From Vulcanimicrobiota bacterium (GTDB lineage: Bacteria; Vulcanimicrobiota; Vulcanimicrobiia; Eremiobacterales; Eremiobacteraceae): DNA of 40,547 bases. Both the position numbers and the translations under genes were made by a program. Shown here one piece after another: positions 6,541-15,918 of this stretch. Position 1 is the stretch's first letter; each line of letters begins with the position of its first letter. The stretch covers positions 1 through 40,547 of the forward strand of contig JABCYQ010000025.1 in the NCBI GenBank assembly GCA_013290125.1, written 5' to 3'. The notes below the pieces were generated by a model that was not told the DNA's origin, did not search any database, and worked only from the letters and a program-made list of their open reading frames with translations.

Positions 6541-9500
6541 TTACATCTTCGTCGAGTACTGCACGATGATCCCGTGGTACGGAGAGACCGAGGTCGGGAC
6601 GTACGGGTAGTACGACTCGCCTACGTAGCCGGGGCTGATGCCGGCGTTGAGCGCGTAGAACGGGTTGCTGCTGTATCCGATCACCTGATCTTTGCTCGGG
6701 TACTCCCACGGATAACCGTGGTTGCTGACCGAGGTGAACAGGTTAGTGAACAGCACGCCGACTTTCGATTTGCTCGAGAGGTCGTGTGAGATGCCCATGT
6801 TCATGGTGACCCACGACGGACCTTGGAGCGAACCGAAGGCATCGAACGTGTGCGTGTACGGATCCGGGTTTCCGCCGAAATCAAGCGGATCGCCGTACGG
6901 GTTGCCCGACTGGTAGTTGAAGGTCGGTGAGAAATCCCAACCATTCATGCGTTCGTCGAGGTTGAGGTTCCACACCCACTTCACGTCGTACGAGCTGGTC
7001 GCGGGGGGCGCTTGCGTGAATGACGGCGAGTAGTACGCGTTGGGATCTTCCATCGCGTAGTGCGTGCCGTTCGCCGTGTTGTAAGCAGCGATCTGCGTGT
7101 TGATCAAGCCGATGATCGACACGCCGTTCGCGGCCGGACCGAAGTGGATCTTGGAATCCGTGTACGTGCCGGCGAGCGTCGCGGAGAGACCGTTCTCGCT
7201 CGTGCGGTTCTTTTGCATCAGGAACTCCGCGCCGTGGATGCGCGCGTTACCGAAGTTGTAGCCGGTCACGAACGACGGCTGTGACGGGTTGACGGGCAGG
7301 TTTAGCACCTGGCCGCGCGTGACGCGCGCGTACGGGGTGACCTTGAACGACAAACCGCCGCTGAAGTCGTGCTCGTAGGAGACGTCGTAGTTCGTGCTGT
7401 CCTCAGGCTGCACGTTGTGCACCGCGAGGAAGCCTAGACCACCGTAGAACCGGTTCAGCACCGCGACGGTGTCGTTGACGCCGAATTGCGGAGCCGCGCG
7501 GTATTCTTCGAACGCCGAGTTCGGCGGCTGGACGTAACGTCCGACCGACGCGCGGAACACGTTCGACGGGTCAGCGGCAAACGTCACGCCGAAGCGCGGG
7601 CTGAACTCGTTGAACACGAGCGACCCGTTGACGTCTTGCCAGGCTGCCGCACCAGGTAAGAGTTTCGGATTGCCGACGATCCCTGCTCTGGCTGTCAGGA
7701 AGCCGTTGCACGGTTCGCCGACCGCGTAGGCGTAGCCGTCGAGACAGACGCCGTAGCGATTCTGGGATTGTTCGGCCATGCCGTTGGGCCCATTGATCTG
7801 CAGCGGCATCAGTCCGAACTTGAACTGATCGTAGCGCACACCGATGTCGAAGTTGAACTTGTCGCTCGGTTTAAACGTGTCGGCCAGAACTGCGTCCGTG
7901 GTAATGGGTGTGGTGCTGGACCAATACGCGTACGGAGAGTTGATCGAGGCGACGTTTTGGCCCGGGGCGCACGCGACGAACGTGGCTGTCGCCAGGTCAC
8001 CGCACTGCACATAGCCGCCGGCTGCGTTGACGCTTAGGCCTTGACTCTGGCTGATGAGCCAGTTGGCGTAGTTGTAGCGCAGCGTCAGGTCCTTGGAATA
8101 ATCGGCGTCGAACTTGATGAGGTTCTGCCGGTTGACCTGATTCTGGTAGTTGAGCGAAAGTCCGGTGGCGTTGTCGTGCAGTTGATAGAACGTTCCGCCG
8201 TTCAGACCTTCCGTGGGCTCGTCGAGGTTCCACGCGGAGAACAGCGAGTACGCGAACAGTCTGACGAACGATGTGTCGGTCAGCGAACGCGTGTAGCCGA
8301 GTTTCTCGATATTGTAGACGGTGCTCTGACTGTCGAAGAAGCCCAGCGGAACGGGGCCCTTTGATCCGCCAGCCGTTGGCCACGTATATGCGCCGAGTTT
8401 GGTCGGATCGTACGAGGCATTCAACGTACCCGTGTACGGGTTGCCGATCGGCCAGAGGATTCGGCCCGTGACTGGGTCGGTTCCGCCGCCCGTCTCAAAT
8501 GCGTAGAAGTTCGGATCGAGATTCGCGCCCGAATACGGGAACGGACCGCCGGTCGCGCCCATCACCGCAAGTGCCTGCACGTCGTCCGACAGACCGTTGT
8601 GGGTCAGCGTCCAGTGCAAGTTCGCCGTGGTATCGCGCGACTGGTTGTACGGCAGAGCGTTGTTGGCGAAGAACGACTCGCCCATCGGGATGTTGAACGT
8701 ATGACCGACCGTGCAATCCAATGTACCACCGAAGTTGCCCTTGACGAACGGGCAACCGGGGTCGTTGGCCGGCGTACTGATCTGCGTGTTATCCTGGTTG
8801 CTGCGATCGCCGTAGAGATAGCTCTGGTCGTTCGACAGCGAGGAGATGTAGTAGCTGAAACGATTGTCCGGCGTGCCGCCGAACATCGCGATGTGCAGCG
8901 CGTGCGCGAACGCCTGTCCGCCGAACGAGCCGTCGAATTCCGCACCGCCCGGATAGCGGCCGCGTTGGATCGTGCCGTTGATGAAGCCCGACATCGCGCG
9001 GCCCGAATCGGCAGGCGCGCCGCCGGTATACACTTCAACGCTGGCCAGACCGTTTGTGGCGAGTGCGGAGCTGTTATAGAAGTCGAAGCCGCGATTGAGC
9101 GGAATGCCTTCCAACTCGAACCCGACTTGGTCGTACGAGCCGCCGCGCAAGCTCAAGGTGCCTTGACCGTTGTATGTTCCGCCCTGGCCGACTGCACGCA
9201 CCACGCCCGGCAACGAGCCGACAACGCCGTTTTGGCTGTACAGTGATTCGGCGCCGCCGGAGGAGCCTTGATATCCGCTGATCTTCGTCGCGTTGACGGC
9301 GTAGAGATCGCCGGTGACGGTCTTAGAGACAACGCCGGCTTGCGCCGTCGCAGTGATGTGACCGAGTACCGAAACGGTCGGATGGATCTTCATATCGCCG
9401 TTCGTGTCTTGGTCGGCTGTGACGGTCAGACCGTACAGCGTGCTGACATCGAATCCGGTTTTGGAAGCCGTGACGCTATACGTGTCGGGCGAAAGGTTGA

Positions 9501-9711
9501 GGACTGCGTAGAAGCCCTTCGCATCCGTTGTCACGCTGGCGCTTTGTGACGGCGATGTCGCCGTGATCTTGACGCCCGCAACTGGGGCGCCTGTCTGGTC
9601 CGTAACCGAACCGCTGATGGAACCCGTCGTGCCGGCCAGAACCCATGTTCCCTGGACCAGCATGACGACGAGCGCCAGAAGAGCGATTCGGAGTAGGCCC
9701 TTGATACCCAT
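6541..9711 (-). CDS. TonB-dependent outer-membrane receptor with carboxypeptidase-regulatory-like N-domain
   Basis: This is a 1056-residue protein. The start is ATG 9711 because a perfect AGGAGG lies 7 bases upstream and a signal peptide follows directly (residues 1-27, ending VLAG). Residues about 28-115 form a carboxypeptidase-regulatory-like beta-sandwich (GSVTDQTGAPVAGVKITATS, then FYAVLNLSPDTYSVTASKTG). The plug domain (about 150-250) contains SLRGGSYDQVGFELEGIPLN. The remainder looks like beta-barrel strands rich in Tyr, Asn and Gly. Members of this Oar-like group import or bind large substrates in a TonB-ExbB-ExbD-dependent way; the substrate is unknown. It is a paralogue of the next gene, with the same order of domains and a shared GTW-LAGTTG junction after the signal peptide. 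No TonB, ExbB or ExbD gene is in the window. Confidence 0.88.
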   Translation of the reverse strand: MGIKGLLRIALLALVVMLVQGTWVLAGTTGSISGSVTDQTGAPVAGVKITATSPSQSASVTTDAKGFYAVLNLSPDTYSVTASKTGFDVSTLYGLTVTADQDTNGDMKIHPTVSVLGHITATAQAGVVSKTVTGDLYAVNATKISGYQGSSGGAESLYSQNGVVGSLPGVVRAVGQGGTYNGQGTLSLRGGSYDQVGFELEGIPLNRGFDFYNSSALATNGLASVEVYTGGAPADSGRAMSGFINGTIQRGRYPGGAEFDGSFGGQAFAHALHIAMFGGTPDNRFSYYISSLSNDQSYLYGDRSNQDNTQISTPANDPGCPFVKGNFGGTLDCTVGHTFNIPMGESFFANNALPYNQSRDTTANLHWTLTHNGLSDDVQALAVMGATGGPFPYSGANLDPNFYAFETGGGTDPVTGRILWPIGNPYTGTLNASYDPTKLGAYTWPTAGGSKGPVPLGFFDSQSTVYNIEKLGYTRSLTDTSFVRLFAYSLFSAWNLDEPTEGLNGGTFYQLHDNATGLSLNYQNQVNRQNLIKFDADYSKDLTLRYNYANWLISQSQGLSVNAAGGYVQCGDLATATFVACAPGQNVASINSPYAYWSSTTPITTDAVLADTFKPSDKFNFDIGVRYDQFKFGLMPLQINGPNGMAEQSQNRYGVCLDGYAYAVGEPCNGFLTARAGIVGNPKLLPGAAAWQDVNGSLVFNEFSPRFGVTFAADPSNVFRASVGRYVQPPNSAFEEYRAAPQFGVNDTVAVLNRFYGGLGFLAVHNVQPEDSTNYDVSYEHDFSGGLSFKVTPYARVTRGQVLNLPVNPSQPSFVTGYNFGNARIHGAEFLMQKNRTSENGLSATLAGTYTDSKIHFGPAANGVSIIGLINTQIAAYNTANGTHYAMEDPNAYYSPSFTQAPPATSSYDVKWVWNLNLDERMNGWDFSPTFNYQSGNPYGDPLDFGGNPDPYTHTFDAFGSLQGPSWVTMNMGISHDLSSKSKVGVLFTNLFTSVSNHGYPWEYPSKDQVIGYSSNPFYALNAGISPGYVGESYYPYVPTSVSPYHGIIVQYSTKM

Positions 9712-9852
9712 AGGGTTTCCTCCTGAGATGTGTTGCAATAAACGTCGGCCGGCAATGCGCAAGCCGAAAACTATTCTTATAAGTCGGGGGGGATGGGACC
9801 TTTGACCTTAACGATGTTTTCATCTACGCCTAATCGTCCCGACGGCGTATGA

Positions 9853-9887
9853 ACAGCGGGCCCCGGCGCTATGCCGGGGCCCGCTGT
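9853..9887. terminator. Strong GC-rich stem-loop between the two TonB receptors
   Basis: A perfect 15-bp stem (ACAGCGGGCCCCGGC, 9853-9867) with a 5-base loop and its complement at 9873-9887 lies 27 bases after the stop of the upstream receptor gene. No clear T-run follows on the minus strand, so it may be a terminator or an mRNA-stabilising structure that sets different levels for the two receptors. Confidence 0.65.
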
Positions 9888-9914
9888 CCCTTTGTCCTAC
9901 GAGGTCTTATGCGA

Positions 9915-12900
9915 TCAGAGTTTGATCTTCACGCCCAAGAACGCATTGAACGGTTGGATGGTCGGGTTTTCCTGATACGGGTACTGGACCATCGGTTGGA
10001 AGGTCGAGCCCGGGTTGTAGACGTTCGAGCCGTACGGCAGCGGTGCGCCGTAGCCCGGCAACAAGTAGCCGCACACGTTGTGATTCGCGAACCGCGTCCA
10101 CGGTTCTGATGTACCGCCGGTGCACGTATTGACGATGTTCGCCAAGTTGAGCGTCAGCGCAACTCGCGGACTAACGTCGTACGACAACTGCATGTGCATC
10201 AGCAACTGATTCGGCGATCGGAACGCTCCGAGTGTGTCGAAGTTGCCTGTGAACGGATCCGGTGTAGGAACTAAGCCGGTGCACGTAAGTGCATCGAACG
10301 GAGTACCTGTTCCGCCGAACTTGTAACGCGGATCGCCGGCAACTGTTCCGCCCAACGCGGCTGTGCACGTCGACGGATCGACGCCGTTGCCCGTAAGCGG
10401 ATCGCCATAGTAGCCGCCTTCGAAGTACTGGAACTGCGGCGAGATGGCGAGCTTGTTGATCTTGTAGTTCAAGACGAACGTCATGGCCAACGGCGTTTCG
10501 TACGATCCGCTGGCGGCTTCAACGACGCCAGGTATCGTGCTAAACGGAATGTACGCGCCGTTGAGGTCGAGCAGCGGCCGAGCCGGTGCGTTGTAGTACG
10601 GGTTGGCGATGCCCGTTGCGAGTTCGGTCGGGATTGCGGTGGCAACGCCGCCGTTTACTCCGCAAAGCGAGTTCGGATTCGTCGAACCCGCGACGCCCGC
10701 GCACGCTTTCGTGAAGTCGTTGTACTGCTGGATCGCCTGGTTGTCGGTACTGAGCACGCTGCCGCCATTTTGTAGCGCGCTATACTTGATCAAGCTGCGC
10801 GTAAACGTAACAGAGAGCAGTCCGGACAACCCGTTGTGGTTGAAGTCGCCCTTCGTCAGTTCGAACTCGACGCCGTCTGAGGTCTGTCTGCCGGCGTTGA
10901 GTCCTGAAACGAAGCCCGTCTTCTGATCCAAGAAGAAGTTCTGGATCTGATCCTTCGTCTGGCGCAAGAACGGCGTCAGCTTGAAGCTCACATCTCCGCT
11001 CTGATGCTCCAATGAGAGATCGTAGTTATTGGAAGTTGGCGGCCTGATCTGGTGCGACGTTGTGGTGAAGCCGAACTTCCAGAAATTGCCGCCGTCATAC
11101 GACGCAAGATCCTGCTGGAGCAGGTTGTATTGCTCGTAGGCCGTGTTCGGCGCTTGCGTATATCTGCCGTAGCTGAAGCGGATCACGTTATCCGGGTTGA
11201 GCGTGTACGTGCCGCCGATACGCGGCTGGAACACGTTGTACGTGACCGTGTCGTTGGGCAGGTTTGTGAGATGTACCGGAACCTGACCGGCCGGGCATGC
11301 CTGGTTTGCACCGGTGTCGTTCGCCGGATTATAGACAGGTGTGCTACCCGGCGTGGGCGATACGCAGAAGCTGCTGTTGTACGAATTGAACCAGAAGTTG
11401 CGTGCGGCTCCGCCCGTATCCGAGAGCTTGTAGCGGAAGCTGTCGAAGCGCACGCCGTAGTTGAACAGCAATTGCCCCGTCGGCTTCCATTGATCGGTGA
11501 TCGAACCGGAGAGGAACGTCGGATCGGCTTGGTTGCCGCCGCCGCGACGTCCGTTTTCCGCCACGAACCACTCGCACGTTCCCGTGCCGCAGTTCGCAGG
11601 CAGCGTCAGAGCAGCGTCGGATATGCCCGCGAGTGTTACTTTGCCCGCGAATTGGCTGTAGCAGCTGACGGGAGTTCCGACTGCAGGATCGGTCGGGTGG
11701 ACTTGTACCGTCACATAGCAGGTTCCCGATGTCGGCGAGCTCGCGTTGACGGCCCACAGGAACGGCCGATTGCCGCCGTTGACCATCGTCGTGTCGTTGG
11801 CGCGGTAGTCGTGCGCGAACGTGTCGCTGACTTCCACGTTGAGCAAGTTCTTGTCGTTGATCTGGCTCGCATACGACGCGCTCGCGCCGTTTGTGGTCGT
11901 CTGCACGTAGTAGTTGAGCGGGCAATAACCGATGAAGTTGGTCCACGCCGTATTCGGGCAGGTCTGCGGCCACACCGAGTAGTTCGTATAGCCGTAGATG
12001 CGGAAGTACGACGAGGTCCCAATGTTCTTCTGGTATTGCAGTTTGATGATCGAGTTGGGGTTGGCCGTGCCATCCCGCTGATTTGGATCGATCGCAGCCA
12101 ACGCACCGCCGAAGTACGGTGACGGATGCGTGCTGTTCGGGTTGTACGGGAAATAGTAGGGATTGACCATGCTTTGCAGCGTGGCGGCTGTAACGCTTGA
12201 ACCTAGCGCAACGCCGACTCTCCCCAGGTACTGTGCGCCGACGCCGGGTCCGCTCAAGTAGCCGAAAACCGGACCGCCGTTAGCGTTCTGGAGAGCGCCG
12301 GGAGTCGTGACGCCCCAGTCTGATGCTGAGCTGTAGTATTGGTTGTGCAGGTACGAGTTGTCGTACAGCAGCTGTATGTCGTCCTTGCCAGCGTCATTAC
12401 GATGCGGCAGGCCGAAATGCAGGTTGACGATGTTCTCGTAATCCCAAACGTCAGCAACGTTGAAGCTGTCCACGGGCGACGCGAGCAAGTACCCGCCCGG
12501 CCCGTTGCCATTCACGTAGCATGATGCGAGGTTCGGATTGCCGCCCGCGGCTTGCGAGGTGCCTGGTGCGACCGGGCATCCTAGCCGAGCTGCAGGTGTG
12601 CCCCACATCTGCGTGATGCCGGCGCCGTTGTTCTCGTCGAAGTAGCGGAACGCTTGATTGTATCCGCCGACACCGACGAAGTAGGTGAAGTTGCGATCCG
12701 GTGTTGCACCGCCGACTTCGAGAGACGCCTTGTTATACAGCGCGGGTGCGCCGATGCCGAGGCTGACTTCGCCGAAGCCCGGATACGTGCCATTGCGGAT
12801 GACCTGGTTGATATAGCCGGCCAAGCCTTGCGACTCGGAGCTCGCGGGAGCGGCGCCGGTGTAGACCTGCAGCTCTTGCTGTCCGAGGGCTGAGGCTGTC

Positions 12901-13532
12901 GACGTCGGGTAGTTGTCGTACGAGCGCAGGACGGGGACGCCGTCGAACTCGTAGCCGACTTGGTCGAAGTCACCGCCGCGGATGTGGATCGTCTGGAACC
13001 AGCCCATTTGGCCGGAGGGGACGACGACACCCGGGGTTGTCGCGATGGCGCCGTATGCAGCATCGAGGCTGCCGCCGCCGCCGAGCGACGCGACTTTGGC
13101 CTGCGTTGCCGCGTTGACCGAATAGACGTCGGACGTCGTTCCGGCTTTCACGAGCGCGCTTGCCGCAGTCGTTGTGACGTGACCGAGAACTTTGGTCGAC
13201 GCCTGAGTCTTGAGATTCACAACTTGGGTGGAGTCGGCGAATACCGAGACACCCGGTTGAGAAGTCGTGTCGTAACCGTCTTTGCTCGCCGTGACTTCGT
13301 ACGTGTCAGGCTGGAGCGAGACGAACGTGAAGTGACCGCCGGTATCGGTGGTCGTTGAAACCGACTCGGACGGGGATGATGCTGTAACCTTAGCGCCAGC
13401 GAGCGGAGTGCCGTCCTTCAACGTCACACTACCGTTCAAGCCGCCGGTTGTGCCTGCCAGTGCCCATGTTCCCTGGAAGAGCAGCACCAACGCCGCCAAG
13501 AGGGCTATTCGAACCCAACCGTTTTTCAACAT
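9915..13532 (-). CDS. TonB-dependent outer-membrane receptor, second paralogue
   Basis: This is a 1205-residue protein. ATG 13532 is preceded by AGAGGG about 6 bases upstream. Residues 1-27 are a signal peptide (IALLAALVLLFQGTWALAG). Residues about 28-110 are a carboxypeptidase-regulatory-like domain (LNGSVTLKDGTPLAGAKVT; FVSLQPDTYEVTASKDGYD). The plug follows with TTPGVVVPSGQ and IHIRGGDFDQVGYEFDG, and then a large barrel. Several cysteine-containing loops occur (for example ANCGTGTCEW and NTCTGGTSEP), unlike the first paralogue, and may form disulfides in surface loops. The barrel is about 150 residues longer than in its neighbour. The gene is separated from sucD by 213 bases that hold a family C palindrome and presumably its own promoter. 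Confidence 0.88.
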   Translation of the reverse strand: MLKNGWVRIALLAALVLLFQGTWALAGTTGGLNGSVTLKDGTPLAGAKVTASSPSESVSTTTDTGGHFTFVSLQPDTYEVTASKDGYDTTSQPGVSVFADSTQVVNLKTQASTKVLGHVTTTAASALVKAGTTSDVYSVNAATQAKVASLGGGGSLDAAYGAIATTPGVVVPSGQMGWFQTIHIRGGDFDQVGYEFDGVPVLRSYDNYPTSTASALGQQELQVYTGAAPASSESQGLAGYINQVIRNGTYPGFGEVSLGIGAPALYNKASLEVGGATPDRNFTYFVGVGGYNQAFRYFDENNGAGITQMWGTPAARLGCPVAPGTSQAAGGNPNLASCYVNGNGPGGYLLASPVDSFNVADVWDYENIVNLHFGLPHRNDAGKDDIQLLYDNSYLHNQYYSSASDWGVTTPGALQNANGGPVFGYLSGPGVGAQYLGRVGVALGSSVTAATLQSMVNPYYFPYNPNSTHPSPYFGGALAAIDPNQRDGTANPNSIIKLQYQKNIGTSSYFRIYGYTNYSVWPQTCPNTAWTNFIGYCPLNYYVQTTTNGASASYASQINDKNLLNVEVSDTFAHDYRANDTTMVNGGNRPFLWAVNASSPTSGTCYVTVQVHPTDPAVGTPVSCYSQFAGKVTLAGISDAALTLPANCGTGTCEWFVAENGRRGGGNQADPTFLSGSITDQWKPTGQLLFNYGVRFDSFRYKLSDTGGAARNFWFNSYNSSFCVSPTPGSTPVYNPANDTGANQACPAGQVPVHLTNLPNDTVTYNVFQPRIGGTYTLNPDNVIRFSYGRYTQAPNTAYEQYNLLQQDLASYDGGNFWKFGFTTTSHQIRPPTSNNYDLSLEHQSGDVSFKLTPFLRQTKDQIQNFFLDQKTGFVSGLNAGRQTSDGVEFELTKGDFNHNGLSGLLSVTFTRSLIKYSALQNGGSVLSTDNQAIQQYNDFTKACAGVAGSTNPNSLCGVNGGVATAIPTELATGIANPYYNAPARPLLDLNGAYIPFSTIPGVVEAASGSYETPLAMTFVLNYKINKLAISPQFQYFEGGYYGDPLTGNGVDPSTCTAALGGTVAGDPRYKFGGTGTPFDALTCTGLVPTPDPFTGNFDTLGAFRSPNQLLMHMQLSYDVSPRVALTLNLANIVNTCTGGTSEPWTRFANHNVCGYLLPGYGAPLPYGSNVYNPGSTFQPMVQYPYQENPTIQPFNAFLGVKIKL

Positions 13533-13714
13533 TGAGGTTCCCTCTTGAGAGAGTTAAGTGAAGCACGCGCCAATCGTGCGCGAATTCGCCGTTTTGTGCG
13601 TACCAAAATGGAGCAAGCGGCCCTGTGCCACTCACTTCCACGAGGCGCGCTTCAATATTAAGCAAATCCTAACCTTGCTCTATGGGAGCTCTATGCGGGA
13701 CGGCATTGGTGGCT

Positions 13715-13736
13715 GGCGGACCATTAAGGTCCGCCC
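13715..13736. repeat. Family C palindrome after sucD
   Basis: GGCGGACC (13715-13722), a short ATTAA-type loop and GGTCCGCC (13728-13735) form a stem-loop 10 bases after the sucD stop. It resembles the palindrome at 5113-5135 and is well placed to end the sucCD transcript before the receptor gene. Confidence 0.7.
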
Positions 13737-13745
13737 AACATGAAA

Positions 13746-14615
13746 TTAGGCGAGTGCTTTTTGCACCAGCGACGGAATGTCTGAGGGACTGTCCGCTACC
13801 GGCACTTTCACCCGTGCGAATGCGGCGAGTTTTGACTCCGGCGTGCCGGAGTTGCCGCTGATAATCGCGCCGGCATGGCCCATGCGTTTGCCCTTCGGCG
13901 CCGACCTGCCACCGATGAACGCGACCGCGGGCTTCGTGAACCCGCGCCGCTCGATGAGGTCGGCTGCATCTTCTTCGTCGGATCCGCCTATCTCGCCGAC
14001 GATCACGACCGCGTCGGTGCCCGGATCTTTCTCGAACGCCTCGAGACAATCGACGAAGACCGTGCCGATGATCGGATCGCCGCCGATGCCCACGCATGTG
14101 CTCTGGCCTATTCCATTGCGCGTGAGGTGGTCGACTATCTCGTAAGTCGCCGTTCCGCTGCGGCTGATGAGGCCGACTTTCCCCGGCTTGAACACGTGGC
14201 CCGGCATGATGCCCGCAAGCGCGGCGCCGGGTGTGATCACGCCCGGGCAATTCGGACCGATCACGCGCGTCTTCGGCCCGATGACGGCGAGCGCTCGGAT
14301 CATGTCGTGGACGGGTATGCCTTCAGTTATGCAGATGACGAGACGAATGCCGGCATCGGCGGCTTCGAGCACCGCGTCTGCTGCGAACGGCGGCGGCACA
14401 AAAATTACGGATACGTCGGCGCCGGTTTTATCGCGCGCTTCGGCGACGCCGTCGAAGACCGCGAAACCCTCGACCGTCTGCCCGCCTTTGCCCGGCGTGA
14501 CGCCGCCGACGAGGTCAGTACCGTACGCGCGCATGCGGTTAGCATGATACAGACCTTCGCGGCCGGTGATGCCCTGCACGATGACTTTCGACGTCTTATC
14601 GAGATAGATTGACAT
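13746..14615 (-). CDS. sucD: Succinyl-CoA ligase, alpha subunit
   Basis: This 289-residue subunit binds CoA and carries the phosphohistidine in the reversible step succinyl-CoA + NDP/ADP + Pi to succinate + NTP/ATP + CoA of the TCA cycle. The N-terminal Rossmann CoA-binding fold contains [11 protein letters not shown] and GGVTPGKGG, and the active His247 lies in [25 protein letters not shown] and [11 protein letters not shown] are typical family segments. It lies 24 bases after sucC with GGAG 5 bases before the ATG, so the two subunits are expressed together. A paralogous metal-dependent citrate or malate ligase is unlikely given full-length agreement with SucD. Confidence 0.96.
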   Translation of the reverse strand: MSIYLDKTSKVIVQGITGREGLYHANRMRAYGTDLVGGVTPGKGGQTVEGFAVFDGVAEARDKTGADVSVIFVPPPFAADAVLEAADAGIRLVICITEGIPVHDMIRALAVIGPKTRVIGPNCPGVITPGAALAGIMPGHVFKPGKVGLISRSGTATYEIVDHLTRNGIGQSTCVGIGGDPIIGTVFVDCLEAFEKDPGTDAVVIVGEIGGSDEEDAADLIERRGFTKPAVAFIGGRSAPKGKRMGHAGAIISGNSGTPESKLAAFARVKVPVADSPSDIPSLVQKALA

Positions 14616-14639
14616 TCGCTCTCCCGTTTTTTCTCTGAA

Positions 14640-15800
14640 TCATTTCGCTAGGGCCACGGCTTTGCGCGCGCCTTCGTTCATCGTCTCGACAGACGTGATG
14701 CCGCTCGCGGCGAGCAACGCGCGGCCTTCCTTTTCGTTCGTGCCGGTCAACCGGATGACGAGCTTGTCCTTGCTCCATCCGCCGCTTGCGAGCGCTTGGA
14801 TCAGACCCTTCGCCACTTCGTCGCCGCGCGTGATGCCGCCGAAGATGTTGATGAAGAGCGATTTCACTTTCGGGTTGGAGGTGACGATGTTCACCGCTTC
14901 GCGCATAAGTGCGGCCTGTGCGCCGCCGCCGATGTCGAGAAAGTTCGCGGGATTTCCCCCGGCCTGTTTCACCGCATCTAACGTTCCCATGACGAGGCCG
15001 GCGCCGTTGCCGATGATGCCGACGTCGCCATCGAGCTGCACGTAGTTGTTCTCACCGAGACCGGCCTTGATCGCGCGCTCCTTGAGCGGATCCGTCTCCG
15101 CTTCGGTTTTCCACGATGCCAGTTCAGGGCGCCGGATCAGTCCGTTGTCGTCGAGCTCGACTTTGGCGTCAGAGGCGATGAGTTTCCCGTCCTTCGTGAT
15201 GGCAAGCGGATTGATCTCGACGAGCATCGCGCCGGCGCTGAAGAATACTTCATAGAGTTTGCCGAGAAGCGACGCGAACTGATTCCAGATCTCTTTCGGC
15301 AGCTTCGCCTCGCGTGCGACGCGCCGTCCCACGAATGAGGAATAGCCCATAGCCGGATCGATCCGATAGCGCGCGATCGCTTCGGGGTGTTTCTCCGCGA
15401 CTTCCTCGACGTCCATCCCGCCCATCGCCGACGCCATGATGATCGGGCGCTTGCTGGCGCGATCCACGGCGATGGAGAGGTAGAGTTCCTTGGCGATGTC
15501 CACGCGCTGTTCTATCCAGATGCGGTGAGCGATTTCACCCTCGGGATTCTGCGCGTTCGCGATGCGCATGCCGAGGATCGCCTTCGCGGGCTCGACGACG
15601 TCGTCGGCGTTCGAGCAGAATTTGATTCCCCCGGCCTTGCCGCGTCCGCCGATGAGGACTTGCGCTTTCACGACCGACGGCGCCGGATACGCGCGCATGA
15701 TCGCGACCGCTTCCTCGACTGTCGAGGCGACGTGGCCTGGCGGCGTCGGAATGCCGGCCTGTGCGAATAGCGTCTTGCCTTGGTACTCTAAGAGTCGCAA
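14640..15800 (-). CDS. sucC: Succinyl-CoA ligase, beta subunit
   Basis: This 386-residue subunit has an N-terminal ATP-grasp domain (LLEYQGKTLFAQAGIP; KAQVLIGGRGKAGG) that binds nucleotide and Mg2+ (EINPLAITKDGK), and a C-terminal ligase domain (GNGAGLVMGTLDAV, NFLDIGGGAQ, FINIFGGITRGDEVAKG). It forms the heteromeric enzyme with SucD. The start is TTG 15800, with AAGGAG eight bases upstream. The gene follows the acyl-CoA dehydrogenase on the same strand, but a 66-base double palindrome (15842-15907) separates them, so sucCD may be partly uncoupled from the fatty-acid genes. Confidence 0.96.
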   Translation of the reverse strand: MRLLEYQGKTLFAQAGIPTPPGHVASTVEEAVAIMRAYPAPSVVKAQVLIGGRGKAGGIKFCSNADDVVEPAKAILGMRIANAQNPEGEIAHRIWIEQRVDIAKELYLSIAVDRASKRPIIMASAMGGMDVEEVAEKHPEAIARYRIDPAMGYSSFVGRRVAREAKLPKEIWNQFASLLGKLYEVFFSAGAMLVEINPLAITKDGKLIASDAKVELDDNGLIRRPELASWKTEAETDPLKERAIKAGLGENNYVQLDGDVGIIGNGAGLVMGTLDAVKQAGGNPANFLDIGGGAQAALMREAVNIVTSNPKVKSLFINIFGGITRGDEVAKGLIQALASGGWSKDKLVIRLTGTNEKEGRALLAASGITSVETMNEGARKAVALAK

Positions 15801-15841
15801 TCGATGTTCTCCTTGAATTCTCGCTTCGACGATTTCGTTCT

Positions 15842-15907
15842 GAAGGGGCCGATTTTATATCGGCCCACGTTACGTTAGCCAGGGCCGACATAGAGTCGGC
15901 CCCTTCA
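15842..15907. repeat. Family A double-hairpin element
   Basis: The element consists of a left hairpin GAAGGGGCCGAT-loop-ATCGGCCC, a 15-base spacer beginning ACGTTACGTT, and a right hairpin GGGCCGAC-loop-GTCGGCCCCTTC. The halves are mirror images, so the whole element is also one long inverted repeat. It lies between sucC and the acyl-CoA dehydrogenase. Confidence 0.88.
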
Positions 15908-15918
15908 AATCGGAGTAG

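Noticed and set aside
11052-12122. Plus-strand open frame of 356 codons opposite the second TonB receptor
   Set aside because: It is a shadow frame within a clear receptor barrel; no recognisable protein features.
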